The notes under the pieces: generated by a model
Database searches by the model: none
What the model saw: only the letters and a program-made list of their open reading frames with translations
What the model was told of the DNA's origin: nothing
Program-made: the position numbers and the translations under genes
Source: Cyanobacteria bacterium M5B4
GTDB lineage: Bacteria > Cyanobacteriota > Cyanobacteriia > Pseudanabaenales > Pseudanabaenaceae
NCBI GenBank assembly: GCA_002861535.1
Contig: PHFO01000005.1
Span: forward strand, 1 to 44,852
Direction: 5' to 3'
Length of the DNA: 44,852 bases
In this document: one piece after another, positions 1 to 9,367 of the stretch
Numbering within the stretch: position 1 is the stretch's first letter
Layout of the letters: each line of letters opens with the position of its first letter

Positions 1-77
1 GTTACTCAGACCCTCACCCTAGCCCTCTCCCAAAATGGGAGAGGGAACAAGAAAAAGCTACGGGATGAGGGTAACTA
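1..77. repeat. Hairpin repeat downstream of dxs
   Basis: A perfect 9-bp stem (CCCTCTCCC at 23-31, GGGAGAGGG at 37-45) with a 5-base loop lies just past the dxs stop codon. The outer parts (GTTAC at the left, GGGTAAC at the right) are roughly inverted too. The interior resembles the interspersed repeats at 12185, 23894 and 33634 but lacks their AGGACTTACG ends. There is no T-tract, so an intrinsic terminator is doubtful, though the hairpin may act as a 3' stabiliser of dxs mRNA. Confidence 0.55.
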
Positions 78-82
78 AAAAA

Positions 83-2002
83 CTAGGAAGTTACTAATTC
101 CGGCTGGAGTTGGTTCTTGAAGAACCGATCGAGAATCTTTTCTGCCATTTGTCCTGGTGTAAGACCTAAATCGGCGAAAGACTCCTGGGGAGCAGCATGA
201 TCTACCAAAATATCCGGCACACCCAAGCGTTGTACAGGAACCGTAACTCCTTCATCCATCAGCATTTCCACAACGGCAGAACCAAATCCGCCCATCAAAC
301 AACCCTCTTCTAAAGTTACAACCTTACCGATCGTTTGACACAAAGGTAACAACAATTCCCGATCGAGGGGTTTAGCAAAACGAGCGTTTACCACAGTAGC
401 CTCAATGCTGTGCTCCCGCAGAATTTCGGCAGTTTGTAACGCCGGATAGACCATCGCCCCGTAGGCAATGAGCAGCACATCGTCCCCTTGGCGCAGAATT
501 TCGCCCTTGCCGATCGGGAGTGGCTCCCAGCCTTCCGCCATTGTTGGTACACCAATTCCATTTCCCCTGGGATAACGCATGGCGATCGGGCCATTATGAT
601 TTAAGCCCGTCACCACCATCGACTGTAACTCTGCTTCGTCCTTGGGTGCCATTAACACCATATTAGGAATACATCTCAAGTAGGCAATGTCATACATTCC
701 CTGGTGCGTAGGGCCATCCGCGCCCACAATGCCCGCCCGATCGAGGCAGAAAAAGACAGGCAGGTTCTGGATACAAACATCGTGCACAATTTGGTCAAAG
801 GCTCGCTGTAAAAACGTAGAGTAGATGGCAGCCACTGGTTTCATACCTTCGCAAGCCATACCAGCAGCTAAGGTAACTGCGTGTTGTTCAGCTATACCCA
901 CATCGATATACTGTTTGGGCAGGCGTTTCTGGAGAATATCTAACCCTGTTCCTGTCGCCATAGCTGCCGTAATGCCCACGATGCGCGGGTCTTGTTCTGC
1001 TAAATGGGTGAGAGTTTCGCCAAAAACTTTGGAATAACTGGGGGGCTTTGGTTTGCTAGACTTGTTTGCCTTGCCCGTCGCCAGATCAAAAGCACTCTGG
1101 GCGTGGTAGCCCACCTGATCGGCTTCAGCGTAGGGATAGCCCTTGCCTTTTGTGGTGACTACATGAACCATCACAGGACCAGGGAGACGATGCGCCATAT
1201 TGAAGGTCTCGATCAATTCGGCGATATTGTGTCCATCTACGGGTCCCATGTAGGTGAAGCCCAGTTCTTCAAATACTGCCCCTACTTTGTTTTGCACCAT
1301 GGTCAGGATTTTAATGTTGTCCTTGATGCGCTCTAATTCTGTGCTTAAAGATTCGCCTACAAAGGGGATATTTTGGATTTGCTCTTCTAAATTGTTACTT
1401 AAAAATTGCACCCCAGGACTGAGCCTGAGACGGTTCAAATATTTAGGAATTGCGCCCACGTTGGGGGAAATAGACATTTCATTGTCATTGAGGATGACTA
1501 ACAATCTGGTCTGGGGTAAGTGCCCGGCATGGTTGATCGCCTCTAGCGCCATCCCTCCTGTCAGGGCACCATCGCCAATAATGGCTACAGTTTTGAAGTT
1601 TTCGCCTTTTAAGTCCCTAGCGATCGCCATGCCCAGGGCTGCCGAAATGCTGGTGGAAGCGTGCCCCGCGCCAAAGTGGTCAAATTTGTTTTCACAGCGC
1701 TTGAGATAACCGGCAATGCCCCCCTTTTGCCTGAGGGTATGAAACCGATCGTATCTGCCAGTCAATAATTTGTGGGGATAGGCTTGATGCCCCACATCCC
1801 AGACCACTTTATCCCGATCGAGGTCTAGGGTGTAATAGAGCGCCAGGGTCAGTTCTACCACCCCCAAGCCAGGTCCCAAGTGCCCTCCTGTAGCTGCGAT
1901 CGTCTGCAAGTGCTTGTCTCTAATTTCTTGGGCAATAACTTCTAGTTGAGACACAGAAAGGCTGTGGAGTTGGTTGGGGTGACTAATTTCGTGGAGGTGC
2001 AT
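83..2002 (-). CDS. dxs: 1-deoxy-D-xylulose-5-phosphate synthase
   Basis: This is a cytoplasmic thiamine-diphosphate enzyme that condenses pyruvate and glyceraldehyde-3-phosphate to DXP. It is the entry step of the MEP pathway supplying carotenoids, phytol and quinones. The 639-residue protein has the full family length. Visible motifs are [12 protein letters not shown] (about 66-78), the ThDP/Mg motif GDGALTGG (about 143) with its NDNEMSI partner (about 172), the catalytic-glutamate segment [16 protein letters not shown] (about 367) and [15 protein letters not shown] (about 420). The ATG start gives the conserved cyanobacterial N-terminus [12 protein letters not shown]. No strong Shine-Dalgarno is visible upstream. 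The gene runs in the same direction as the two genes before it but with gaps, so it may have its own promoter. Confidence 0.98.
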   Translation of the reverse strand: MHLHEISHPNQLHSLSVSQLEVIAQEIRDKHLQTIAATGGHLGPGLGVVELTLALYYTLDLDRDKVVWDVGHQAYPHKLLTGRYDRFHTLRQKGGIAGYLKRCENKFDHFGAGHASTSISAALGMAIARDLKGENFKTVAIIGDGALTGGMALEAINHAGHLPQTRLLVILNDNEMSISPNVGAIPKYLNRLRLSPGVQFLSNNLEEQIQNIPFVGESLSTELERIKDNIKILTMVQNKVGAVFEELGFTYMGPVDGHNIAELIETFNMAHRLPGPVMVHVVTTKGKGYPYAEADQVGYHAQSAFDLATGKANKSSKPKPPSYSKVFGETLTHLAEQDPRIVGITAAMATGTGLDILQKRLPKQYIDVGIAEQHAVTLAAGMACEGMKPVAAIYSTFLQRAFDQIVHDVCIQNLPVFFCLDRAGIVGADGPTHQGMYDIAYLRCIPNMVLMAPKDEAELQSMVVTGLNHNGPIAMRYPRGNGIGVPTMAEGWEPLPIGKGEILRQGDDVLLIAYGAMVYPALQTAEILREHSIEATVVNARFAKPLDRELLLPLCQTIGKVVTLEEGCLMGGFGSAVVEMLMDEGVTVPVQRLGVPDILVDHAAPQESFADLGLTPGQMAEKILDRFFKNQLQPELVTS

Positions 2003-2075
2003 AGAATTTTGTAAATTTCAAGAAATATCTCTAGTTTACAACTACTGTCAGGGCTGTTAAAAAAACGTAAAGATG

Positions 2076-2507
2076 CTACTGGAATAACTCCATCTGGGTG
2101 ATAACAATTTGGCTGCCTTGTTTGGTCAAGTTTATGCGCCATCTGCCTCTGACTGTTTCTTTCCCGTCAGTTTCGGTGCTGGAGCCTTCCACGATCGTGG
2201 CTGAGCCTGCGTTTGTAATTTTAGTAAGGGCATACTTAGTTGTAAGGCTGGGGTTATCTTTGAAGCCTGTAGCTACTAAACTCAGAAAATCCCTCCGATC
2301 GAAAGTAATTTGATCGTTAGGACTAAGTTGCACAATTACCTTAAATTGTTCAGACAAATTATTACCGTAGGATGTGATGTCTTGTTGATTAAAACTCTGC
2401 TCCAATTGTTGTATAAATGCTTTGACTTCCCCATGGGTCACATGAGTCTGCGCTACCACGATCGGTTGAGGAAAAGCAAATAGACCTAGCAATAACCAGT
2501 AGCGCAT
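2076..2507 (-). CDS. Exported NTF2-like/SnoaL-type small protein, function unknown
   Basis: The 143-residue protein starts with a signal peptide (MRYWLLLGLFAFPQPIVVAQ, probable cleavage near residue 20). The rest looks like one NTF2/SnoaL-like alpha+beta cone fold: an N-terminal helix (EVKAFIQQLEQSFNQQDITSY) followed by alternating strands with a late TVRGRWRINLTKQGSQIVI segment. I see no catalytic motif. It was probably inherited as a conserved cyanobacterial hypothetical, acting in the periplasm or thylakoid lumen. It lies 73 bases upstream of dxs on the same strand, but nothing links it to isoprenoid synthesis. The fold assignment is by pattern only. Confidence 0.75.
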   Translation of the reverse strand: MRYWLLLGLFAFPQPIVVAQTHVTHGEVKAFIQQLEQSFNQQDITSYGNNLSEQFKVIVQLSPNDQITFDRRDFLSLVATGFKDNPSLTTKYALTKITNAGSATIVEGSSTETDGKETVRGRWRINLTKQGSQIVITQMELFQ

Positions 2508-2556
2508 AACTTTTTGGGGATAGGATAACTAAATTTTAACGAAACCATAAACCCAA

Positions 2557-3486
2557 TCAATGGGAAATTCGTCTACGAAAGTCATCGATCGTTTCTTGTA
2601 GTCCCTGCCTCAAGGGCACGATCGGTTGCCAATTCAAGACCGATCGGGCGCGGCTAATATCGGGACGGCGGCGTTTGGGATCATCTTGGGGTAGGGGCTT
2701 GTAAGTAATACCGATCGGTCTATCCACCAATTGTTTTACAGCCTGTGCTAATTCTAAGATAGTATATTCACCAGGATTGCCCAAATTGACTGGCAAAATA
2801 CAATCACTTGCCATTAAATTGATCAAACCATTTACTAAGTCAGATACATAACAGAAACTGCGCGTCTGGGAGCCGTCCCCATAAACTGTCAGATCGTTTC
2901 CCCGCAAGGCTTGACAGATGAAATTACTTACTACTCTGCCGTCATTTTCTAACATCCGCGGTCCATAGGTATTAAAAATACGTGCAACTCTAACTTCGGT
3001 TTTATATTGCCGATGAAAGTCAAAGGTTAAAGTTTCTGCTGCCCGCTTTCCTTCATCATAACAAGAGCGAATACCAGTGCAGTTGACATTACCCCAGTAG
3101 TCCTCTGTTTGGGGATGAACTAAAGGATCACCATAAATTTCTGATGTGGATGCTAATAGAAACTTCCCTCCATATTTTGCTGCTAATTCCAGCATATTTA
3201 GGGTGCCCATCACATTGGTTTTTAAGGTTTTGATCGGGTCGAATTGATAGTGCACCGGAGAAGCTGGACAGGCTAGATGATAAATTTGATCCACACTGCG
3301 ATCGATCGGCTCAACAATATCGTGCTGGATAAATTCAAACCGATCGTGGTTCTGCCAATGGGCAATATTCTGTAATGTGCCCGTAAATAAGTTATCTAAG
3401 CAAATGACATGATGCCCCTGTTCCATTAACCGATCGATGAGATGGGAGCCGATAAAACCAGCGCCGCCGCTAACTAAAATCCGCAT
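2557..3486 (-). CDS. UDP-glucuronate decarboxylase (UDP-xylose synthase), SDR family
   Basis: This extended short-chain dehydrogenase is predicted to convert UDP-glucuronate to UDP-xylose with bound NAD, for polysaccharide synthesis. It shows the Rossmann motif [10 protein letters not shown] near the N-terminus, the family-typical [12 protein letters not shown] segment (about 83), TSEIYGDP (about 121) and the catalytic Tyr-Lys pair in [10 protein letters not shown] (about 148). [11 protein letters not shown] and [16 protein letters not shown] follow, as in UXS proteins. The open frame extends 12 codons further upstream, but I choose the internal ATG at 3486 because the Rossmann strand begins directly after it ([11 protein letters not shown]). 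That gives 309 residues, the usual length. dTDP-glucose dehydratases are related, but the ACPASPVHY segment favours UXS. Confidence 0.9.
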   Translation of the reverse strand: MRILVSGGAGFIGSHLIDRLMEQGHHVICLDNLFTGTLQNIAHWQNHDRFEFIQHDIVEPIDRSVDQIYHLACPASPVHYQFDPIKTLKTNVMGTLNMLELAAKYGGKFLLASTSEIYGDPLVHPQTEDYWGNVNCTGIRSCYDEGKRAAETLTFDFHRQYKTEVRVARIFNTYGPRMLENDGRVVSNFICQALRGNDLTVYGDGSQTRSFCYVSDLVNGLINLMASDCILPVNLGNPGEYTILELAQAVKQLVDRPIGITYKPLPQDDPKRRRPDISRARSVLNWQPIVPLRQGLQETIDDFRRRISH

Positions 3487-3590
3487 AATCAATTTTGAAG
3501 TGTAGATCAATTTTAGGCACAAAAAGTCGATCGGGCAACCTCAAACCCGATCGGACACTCCAATTTCTTATGTCTGATTATTAAATTCAA

Positions 3591-4748
3591 CTATTGTTGA
3601 TCGCCACTAACTGGAGGACAAGGGAAACAACGGGGATCAAATAACGATGCTTTCTCTGGTTCACGGGGAAACCAAAAGGCAGTACGTTTACAGATTTCCA
3701 CTAGCATTAACATCACTGGCACTTCAATTAAAACCCCCACAACTGTTGCTAAAGCCGCTCCAGAGTTTAATCCAAACAAAACGACAGCAGTGGCAATTGC
3801 TACCTCAAAATGGTTGCTAGCCCCTACTAAAGCCGCCGGAGCAGCATCTTCGTAGGTAAGTTTTAATTTTAGACCGGCCACATAGGAAATTAAAAATATA
3901 AAGTTTGTTTGTACAAATAGAGGTATAGCAATTAAAAGAATATGAAAGGGATTATTAACAATTAAGTCTCCCTTAAAAGCAAATAGGAGTATTAATGTAA
4001 CCAGCAAAGCAACGGTAGCGATCGGGCTGAGATATTGCAAAAATCTGGTTTCAAACCACTCCTTCCCCTTGTGCTTAAAAATCCAGTGGCGGCTGTAAAT
4101 ACCGGTAATCAAGGGAATACCCACGTAAATTAGTACCGATAAAACGATCGTTTGCCAAGGTACAGGGAAATTATTGACAGCAAGGAGAAATTGCCCCAGG
4201 GGAGCATATAAAAATAGCATCACTAAAGAGTTAATTGCTACCATTACTAGAGTATGTCCCTGATTGCTGTAGGAAAGATAACCCCACATTAAAACCATAG
4301 CTGTACAGGGGGCAATTCCTAATAAAATACATCCAGCAATGTAGGAACTACCTATATTTACTTCCACCCCCCTAATTGTTTCTGTCATCTGCAGAAAAGG
4401 AGCAAATAAATAACCCAAAAAGAATTGGGCAAATACAACCATGGTAAAGGGCTTGATTAACCAATTTACTACTAAAGTTAAAATTACAGGCTTAGGAGTT
4501 TTAGCTGCCTTTACTGCTTGGGAAAAATCAATCTTTACCATGATCGGATACATCATAAAGAAGAGACAGACCGCGATCGGGATTGACACCTGATAAATGG
4601 ACATTTGGTCTAGGGTCTGCGCCAATTCTGGAAAAACTTTGCCCAAAGCTATGCCTAGGAGTATACAAATAAAAATCCAGAGGGTTAGATATTTTTCGAA
4701 GGTACTGAGTTGCCCACCTGCTTTAATTCTTGGTGTTGGTGATTCCAT
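3591..4748 (-). CDS. acr3: ACR3-family arsenite efflux transporter
   Basis: This is a plasma-membrane permease that extrudes arsenite, normally driven by the proton gradient. The 385-residue protein is almost entirely hydrophobic, with about ten membrane segments. It carries the ACR3 hallmark [12 protein letters not shown] (about 145) with the essential cysteine, and a second conserved segment [18 protein letters not shown] (about 300) typical of the BASS/ACR3 superfamily. In many cyanobacteria the homologue is called arsB and sits with arsH and arsC. Here neither partner nor arsR is adjacent, so it is a stand-alone resistance gene. An ArsR-like operator lies 34-49 bases upstream of the start. 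Confidence 0.93.
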   Translation of the reverse strand: MESPTPRIKAGGQLSTFEKYLTLWIFICILLGIALGKVFPELAQTLDQMSIYQVSIPIAVCLFFMMYPIMVKIDFSQAVKAAKTPKPVILTLVVNWLIKPFTMVVFAQFFLGYLFAPFLQMTETIRGVEVNIGSSYIAGCILLGIAPCTAMVLMWGYLSYSNQGHTLVMVAINSLVMLFLYAPLGQFLLAVNNFPVPWQTIVLSVLIYVGIPLITGIYSRHWIFKHKGKEWFETRFLQYLSPIATVALLVTLILLFAFKGDLIVNNPFHILLIAIPLFVQTNFIFLISYVAGLKLKLTYEDAAPAALVGASNHFEVAIATAVVLFGLNSGAALATVVGVLIEVPVMLMLVEICKRTAFWFPREPEKASLFDPRCFPCPPVSGDQQ

Positions 4749-4781
4749 TGCTGATTTTGTTTGCTACATATTTTTACACTA

Positions 4782-4797
4782 ATCAAGATAATTTAAT
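4782..4797 (-). promoter_or_regulatory. Candidate ArsR operator upstream of acr3
   Basis: The sequence ATCAA-N6-TTAAT matches, with one mismatch, the ATCAA-N6-TTGAT operator described for cyanobacterial ArsR (recalled from work on Synechocystis). It sits in the 5' region of the acr3 arsenite exporter. No arsR gene lies in the window, so the regulator would act in trans. Confidence 0.4.
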
Positions 4798-4842
4798 GTG
4801 TCAATCTAAGCCATTCTATCTCTCCCAGGAAACCGGGTAAAA

Positions 4843-4861
4843 CCCTTGCAATTTGCAGGGG
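4843..4861. other. Near-palindrome between acr3 and glgB
   Basis: CCCTTGCAA and TTGCAGGGG flank a single T, a 19-bp inverted repeat with one mismatch. It lies in the divergent region between acr3 and glgB, about 95 bases before the glgB -10 element. It could be a regulator binding site; I do not recognise the consensus. Confidence 0.3.
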
Positions 4862-4955
4862 AGGGCTCGTAATTTCCTACTCCAGGGGGATAAAGCTCAG
4901 TCATATTTTGCTCTCTTGCAGTGATTTTTGCCGGTTTTGTCCCCTCTGGTATTAC

Positions 4956-4961
4956 TATAAT
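4956..4961 (+). promoter_or_regulatory. Probable -10 element of glgB
   Basis: A consensus TATAAT lies 21 bases before the glgB ATG, between a pyrimidine-rich stretch and the ribosome binding site. No convincing -35 hexamer sits 17 bases upstream (TTTTGT at 4935 is the nearest), so this would be a -10-dependent promoter with a leader of only about 15 bases. Confidence 0.35.
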
Positions 4962-4982
4962 TACAATGTTCAAGGAATCGCT

Positions 4983-7214
4983 ATGCCTGCCAGTCTCGAT
5001 GAAATTTACCAGATTGCTGAGACCCGTCATCCCTACCCCCACAGGGTTTTAGGAATACATCCCCAAGATGGCAAAATGGCAGTGAGGGCGTATTTTCCCC
5101 AGGCATCGGTCGTGGAATTGGTAGCAGGTGGTCAGATATTCCCTATGCCCCGATCGGAGCACCCGGATTTTTATGAACTGCTGACAGAGTTTGATCAACC
5201 TTTCAGTTACCAGTTCCATGTCATTGATTTGATCGGGGAACGCACGATCTACGATCCCTATGCCTTTGATTTTTCCCTGTGGACAGAATTCGATCGTTAT
5301 TTATTTGGTGAAGGCAATCATCACCATCTCTACGACAAACTGGGCGCTCACGTAGTCACAGTGGCGGGGGTTGAGGGGGTTTTCTTTGCCGTTTGGGCAC
5401 CCCATGCCCGCAGTGTTTCCGTTTTGGGCGATTTTAACCACTGGGACGGTCGTCGCCATCCCATGCGCCGCGAACAGCCAGGGGTTTGGGAACTATTCAT
5501 TCCTGGTTTGGGGGAAGGTACCCATTACAAGTACGAAGTGCGTAACTCCCATGGACATCCCTACGAAAAATCAGACCCCGTAGGTTTTCAGCAGGAAATC
5601 AGACCCCGCACCGCCTCGATCGTTAATTCTTTAGCTTATACCTGGAACGATCGGCAATGGCTGGAACGGCGTACCCAGACGAACCCCCTCAAGGAAGCAA
5701 TCTCAGTTTATGAATGCCACTTGGGTTCCTGGATGCACGGCTCCATGGACCATCCCCCCAAAGACGGCTATACCTGTGTGCCAGCCGCTGACCTCAAACC
5801 AGGAGCCAGATTTTTAACCTACCGCGAACTGGCGGAAAAACTGATTCCCTACGTCAAGAGCATCGGTTTTACCCATATTGAACTTTTACCTGTAGCCGAG
5901 CATCCCTTTGACGGCTCCTGGGGCTATCAAGTAATTGGCTACTATGCCGCTACCTCCCGCTATGGTACGCCCCAAGATTTTATGTATTTTGTCGATCGGT
6001 GCCATCAAGAGGGCATCGGCGTGATTGTGGATTGGGTGCCGGGGCACTTCCCCAAGGATGGACATGGCTTAGCATTTTTTGATGGCACGCACCTTTACGA
6101 ACATGCGGACCCTAGGCAGGGAGAGCACAAGGAGTGGGGCACCCTGATTTTTAACTACACCCGCAATGAAGTTAGGAACTATCTCATTGCCAATGCCCTG
6201 TTTTGGTTTGAGAAATACCACATTGATGGCATTCGCGTCGATGCGGTATCTTCCATGCTCTATGTGGATTATTGCCGGGCTGAAGGGGACTATGTCCTCA
6301 ACGAGTACGGCGGCAGGGAAAACCTGGGAGCAATTAACTTTTTACGCCAACTCCATGAGGCACTGTTCCATTACTTCCCCGGCATTTTATCGATCGCGGA
6401 GGAGGCGACGGCTTGGCCTATGTGTACTTGGCCTACCCATTTGGGCGGTCTGGGCTTCAATCTCAAGTGGAATATGGGCTGGATGCACGATATGTTGGAT
6501 TATTTCCACCTCGATCCCTGGTTTAGGCAATTCCATCAAAATAACGTCACCTTTAGCATCATGTATGCCTTTACCGAGAATTTTATGTTGGCTCTCTCCC
6601 ACGATGAAGTGGTGCACGGCAAAAGCCCGATGCCGGGCAAGATGCCTGGGGATGACTGGCAGAAGTTTGCTAACTTGCGTTGCTTGTATAGTTTTATGTT
6701 TACCCATCCTGGCAAAAAGACTCTGTTTATGGGGATGGAATTTGGGCAGTGGAGTGAGTGGAATGTGTGGGGCGATTTAGAGTGGCATTTGTTGCAATAT
6801 CCCGTGCACAGCGGCTTAGTTAAGCTCTTGACAGACCTCAATCAGTTGCTCAAAGACGAACGATCGTTACACGAAGAAGACTTTAGCCCAGAGGGTTTTT
6901 ATTGGATTGATTGTAGTGATAATCGCAACTCCGTAGTGTCTTTTGTAAGGCGCACCCTGGATAATGATTTGGTAGTCACAGTCTGCAACTTTACGCCGAT
7001 CTTGCACCACAGCTATCGCATTGGTGTCCCCTTGCCTGGATTCTACCGGGAGATATTGAACAGCGATGCTACGATCTACGGCGGCAGTGGTGCCGGCAAC
7101 ATGGGGGGCAAAGAGGCGCTGGCGGAGTCTTACCATGGTCAGCCCTACAGCTTAGATTTATGTCTGCCGCCCCTGGCGACTCTGATTTTGAAGCCTACCA
7201 TTCCAAGCAAGTAA
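4983..7214 (+). CDS. glgB: 1,4-alpha-glucan (glycogen) branching enzyme
   Basis: This GH13 enzyme makes alpha-1,6 branches in glycogen in the cytoplasm. The 743-residue protein has an N-terminal carbohydrate-binding region (about 1-110), a CBM48-like domain ([20 protein letters not shown], about 130) and the catalytic barrel. Visible catalytic motifs are the nucleophile Asp in [13 protein letters not shown] (about 410), the acid/base Glu in [10 protein letters not shown] (about 465) and the transition-state Asp in [10 protein letters not shown] (about 535). A C-terminal beta domain follows. An in-frame extension to 4908 exists, but I choose ATG 4983. The conserved start [12 protein letters not shown] begins there, and an AAGGA ribosome binding site is 6 bases upstream. 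It is transcribed divergently from acr3. Confidence 0.97.
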   Translation: MPASLDEIYQIAETRHPYPHRVLGIHPQDGKMAVRAYFPQASVVELVAGGQIFPMPRSEHPDFYELLTEFDQPFSYQFHVIDLIGERTIYDPYAFDFSLWTEFDRYLFGEGNHHHLYDKLGAHVVTVAGVEGVFFAVWAPHARSVSVLGDFNHWDGRRHPMRREQPGVWELFIPGLGEGTHYKYEVRNSHGHPYEKSDPVGFQQEIRPRTASIVNSLAYTWNDRQWLERRTQTNPLKEAISVYECHLGSWMHGSMDHPPKDGYTCVPAADLKPGARFLTYRELAEKLIPYVKSIGFTHIELLPVAEHPFDGSWGYQVIGYYAATSRYGTPQDFMYFVDRCHQEGIGVIVDWVPGHFPKDGHGLAFFDGTHLYEHADPRQGEHKEWGTLIFNYTRNEVRNYLIANALFWFEKYHIDGIRVDAVSSMLYVDYCRAEGDYVLNEYGGRENLGAINFLRQLHEALFHYFPGILSIAEEATAWPMCTWPTHLGGLGFNLKWNMGWMHDMLDYFHLDPWFRQFHQNNVTFSIMYAFTENFMLALSHDEVVHGKSPMPGKMPGDDWQKFANLRCLYSFMFTHPGKKTLFMGMEFGQWSEWNVWGDLEWHLLQYPVHSGLVKLLTDLNQLLKDERSLHEEDFSPEGFYWIDCSDNRNSVVSFVRRTLDNDLVVTVCNFTPILHHSYRIGVPLPGFYREILNSDATIYGGSGAGNMGGKEALAESYHGQPYSLDLCLPPLATLILKPTIPSK

Positions 7215-7278
7215 TAACAGTTTTTGCTGTGCTACCATGCCAGGCAGTGAGGGCAAAGTCTATGAAACGGTGGTTTAG

Positions 7279-9366
7279 TTGGATTTTTTGGTATGCAGTG
7301 CAGGTTTAGCGGGCTGGAATTTCTATAATTTGTCTTTGATGGCAAAACAGGAGGATAGACCCCTTCCTACTGCCCGCCCCCGTCCTGGGGATGCTCCTAC
7401 TGTCTTCGATCGGGGTAGTGCCCTATCTCCTGCACAACAAATTGCTTACCATCTGCAACGATCCCAAGCCGATCGGGGGCAGAGTCACCGTCACCGCTAT
7501 GTGCTGGGCAGTTTATACCTGCGGCAAAATCAACCCGATGCTGCCCTTACTGCCCTCGACGATTTGGAAAGTTCCTACCCCCTGTTGACGGAATATATTT
7601 GGCTGAAGCGTTCCCAGGCACTCCTACAACTGGGCAGATTAGAGGAGGCAAAGACCTTACAAGATAACATTCTCAATCGCTTTCCTAAAACTGCTGTTGC
7701 CGCTGTTGTCACCCACGATCGGCGAGATTTTGATGCTCTAGTGCAGCGCTATCCCTCCCATCCCCTCGCTAAAAAATATCTGAAACAAAGCGCTCTGGAA
7801 AAGCCGGAACTATTAGTGGCTCTGGCGACCTACTTCCCTGACGATGAAGGCATTGTCCCCTACCTCGATCGGTTGGCAAATCTCAGGCTACAGCCGGAGC
7901 AATGGTGGGCAGTGGCGGATGGCTATTTTGATAATTTCGCCTACAGCAAAGCGATCGATGCCTACAGTAAAGCTACGCCTAACTCCCTTACTGCCTATCG
8001 TTTAGCTAGAGCCTACCACCGTGCCGGGCGCATCCCTGCAGCCATTAGCGCCTACAGAAGTGTCGTTGCCCGCTATCCCCAAAGCCCCGAAGCTCCCAGG
8101 GCATTGTTGCGCCTGACCACCCTAGTCCCTCCCCAGGAAGCCCTCGCCCTGACTGACCAGATCGTGGATCGCTATCCCGATACGGCACCGGAAGCCCTGC
8201 TGACTAAGTTCTATTTGCAACGGGATGGGCTAAAAACTAATCCCCAGGCTACTTTTAATACCCTAATCCAAAAATATCCCCAGAGTGATAGCGCCGCCCA
8301 GTTGTGGCTAGAATCTGCCCGCAACCAAGCCCGATCGGGGCAACTACAGACAGCGATCGGAACTGTGAGGCAACTCCAACTGCAAAACCAAACCAGCGAA
8401 TGGGCAGCAGAAGCCAGTTTTTGGGCGGCTAAATGGTCCGAGAAATTGGGAGACCAACCAGGAGCCAAGGCATTTTATCGCCATGTTTTGCGCCATCATC
8501 CCCAGTCCTACTACGCCTGGCGCTCCGCCACCGCCCTGGGTCTGCCCATCGGTAGTCTGACTGGCGTAAGACAAATCACCTATCCCCTGGAACCGATCGG
8601 GGTGCGCTCCCCCCTACCCACAGGCTCACCGGTGTTACAGGAACTTTACCTCCTCGGCGAAGACCAAGATGCCCAGGAACTCTGGCAATTCACCATCCGC
8701 GGCAAACGAGTATTAAATGTGCGGGAAATTTTTACCGACGGCGTGATGCGCGTCCTCGCCCGGGATTACCTGCGGGGCATCCGCCAACTAGACAGCCTAG
8801 AGTGGATCGATGTCAGTCCCCAGGAAGCGGCGCAAATCCCCGAACTGCTCCGCCACCCCAGCCGCTCCCAGTTCCTCTATCCCCTAGCATACCAAGAAAT
8901 TATCCAACCCCGATCGGTGGCGCAAAACTTCCCCCCCGCCCTAGTCTTTGGTCTCATTCGTCAAGAATCGCGCTTTGAAAAAAACATCCGATCGAGTGCC
9001 GATGCCCTGGGCTTAATGCAAATTATTCCTGAAACTGCTAGTTGGATTGGCGAGAAACTCAACCGCAGGAGCTACGACCTCAAAAATCCCCAAGACAACG
9101 TCGAATTTGGCACCTGGTATCTCAACTACACCCACAGCCGCTATCAAGACAACTCCATGCTAGCAGTGGCAAGCTACAATGCTGGTCCTGGGGCAGTAGC
9201 AGACTGGGTCAAAAATGGCACCGGCGACCCCGACGAATTTGTGGAAAGAATCCCCTACGCCGAAACCCGCGACTACGTCAAGCAGGTATTCGCCAACTAT
9301 TGGAACTACCTCCGCATCTATAGCCCTGCCGTCCAAGCCCAAATTGCTAACCTCACAAACCAGTAG
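7279..9366 (+). CDS. Lytic murein transglycosylase (Slt70-like, TPR plus SLT domain); 5' end probably frameshifted
   Basis: This enzyme is predicted to cleave peptidoglycan glycan strands with 1,6-anhydro product formation in the periplasm. Residues about 30-470 are repeated TPR-like helices (LARAYHRAGRIPAAISAYRSVV and relatives). The C-terminal 170 residues are an SLT domain with the catalytic Glu in LIRQESRF, then ALGLMQIIPETA and SYNAGPG. As written the frame opens at a TTG (7279), giving no usable export signal. An ATG at 7262 in another frame, with a GAGGG ribosome binding site, encodes Lys-Arg followed by a hydrophobic stretch. One extra T in the T6 run at 7284-7289 would fuse it to this frame and give a typical signal anchor. 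I therefore think the true start is 7262. Confidence 0.9.
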   Translation: MDFLVCSAGLAGWNFYNLSLMAKQEDRPLPTARPRPGDAPTVFDRGSALSPAQQIAYHLQRSQADRGQSHRHRYVLGSLYLRQNQPDAALTALDDLESSYPLLTEYIWLKRSQALLQLGRLEEAKTLQDNILNRFPKTAVAAVVTHDRRDFDALVQRYPSHPLAKKYLKQSALEKPELLVALATYFPDDEGIVPYLDRLANLRLQPEQWWAVADGYFDNFAYSKAIDAYSKATPNSLTAYRLARAYHRAGRIPAAISAYRSVVARYPQSPEAPRALLRLTTLVPPQEALALTDQIVDRYPDTAPEALLTKFYLQRDGLKTNPQATFNTLIQKYPQSDSAAQLWLESARNQARSGQLQTAIGTVRQLQLQNQTSEWAAEASFWAAKWSEKLGDQPGAKAFYRHVLRHHPQSYYAWRSATALGLPIGSLTGVRQITYPLEPIGVRSPLPTGSPVLQELYLLGEDQDAQELWQFTIRGKRVLNVREIFTDGVMRVLARDYLRGIRQLDSLEWIDVSPQEAAQIPELLRHPSRSQFLYPLAYQEIIQPRSVAQNFPPALVFGLIRQESRFEKNIRSSADALGLMQIIPETASWIGEKLNRRSYDLKNPQDNVEFGTWYLNYTHSRYQDNSMLAVASYNAGPGAVADWVKNGTGDPDEFVERIPYAETRDYVKQVFANYWNYLRIYSPAVQAQIANLTNQ

Positions 9367-9367
9367 C

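Noticed and set aside
1-45. Intrinsic terminator for dxs
   Set aside because: The hairpin is strong but has no T-tract on the transcribed side, so I list it as a repeat only.
1004-1709. Plus-strand open frames of 110 and 151 codons inside dxs
   Set aside because: They are antisense to a full-length conserved gene and show no protein family features.
4806-5042. Minus-strand open frame of 78 codons over the acr3-glgB gap
   Set aside because: It overlaps the start of glgB, has no recognisable motif and no ribosome binding site. The region is better explained as regulatory DNA.
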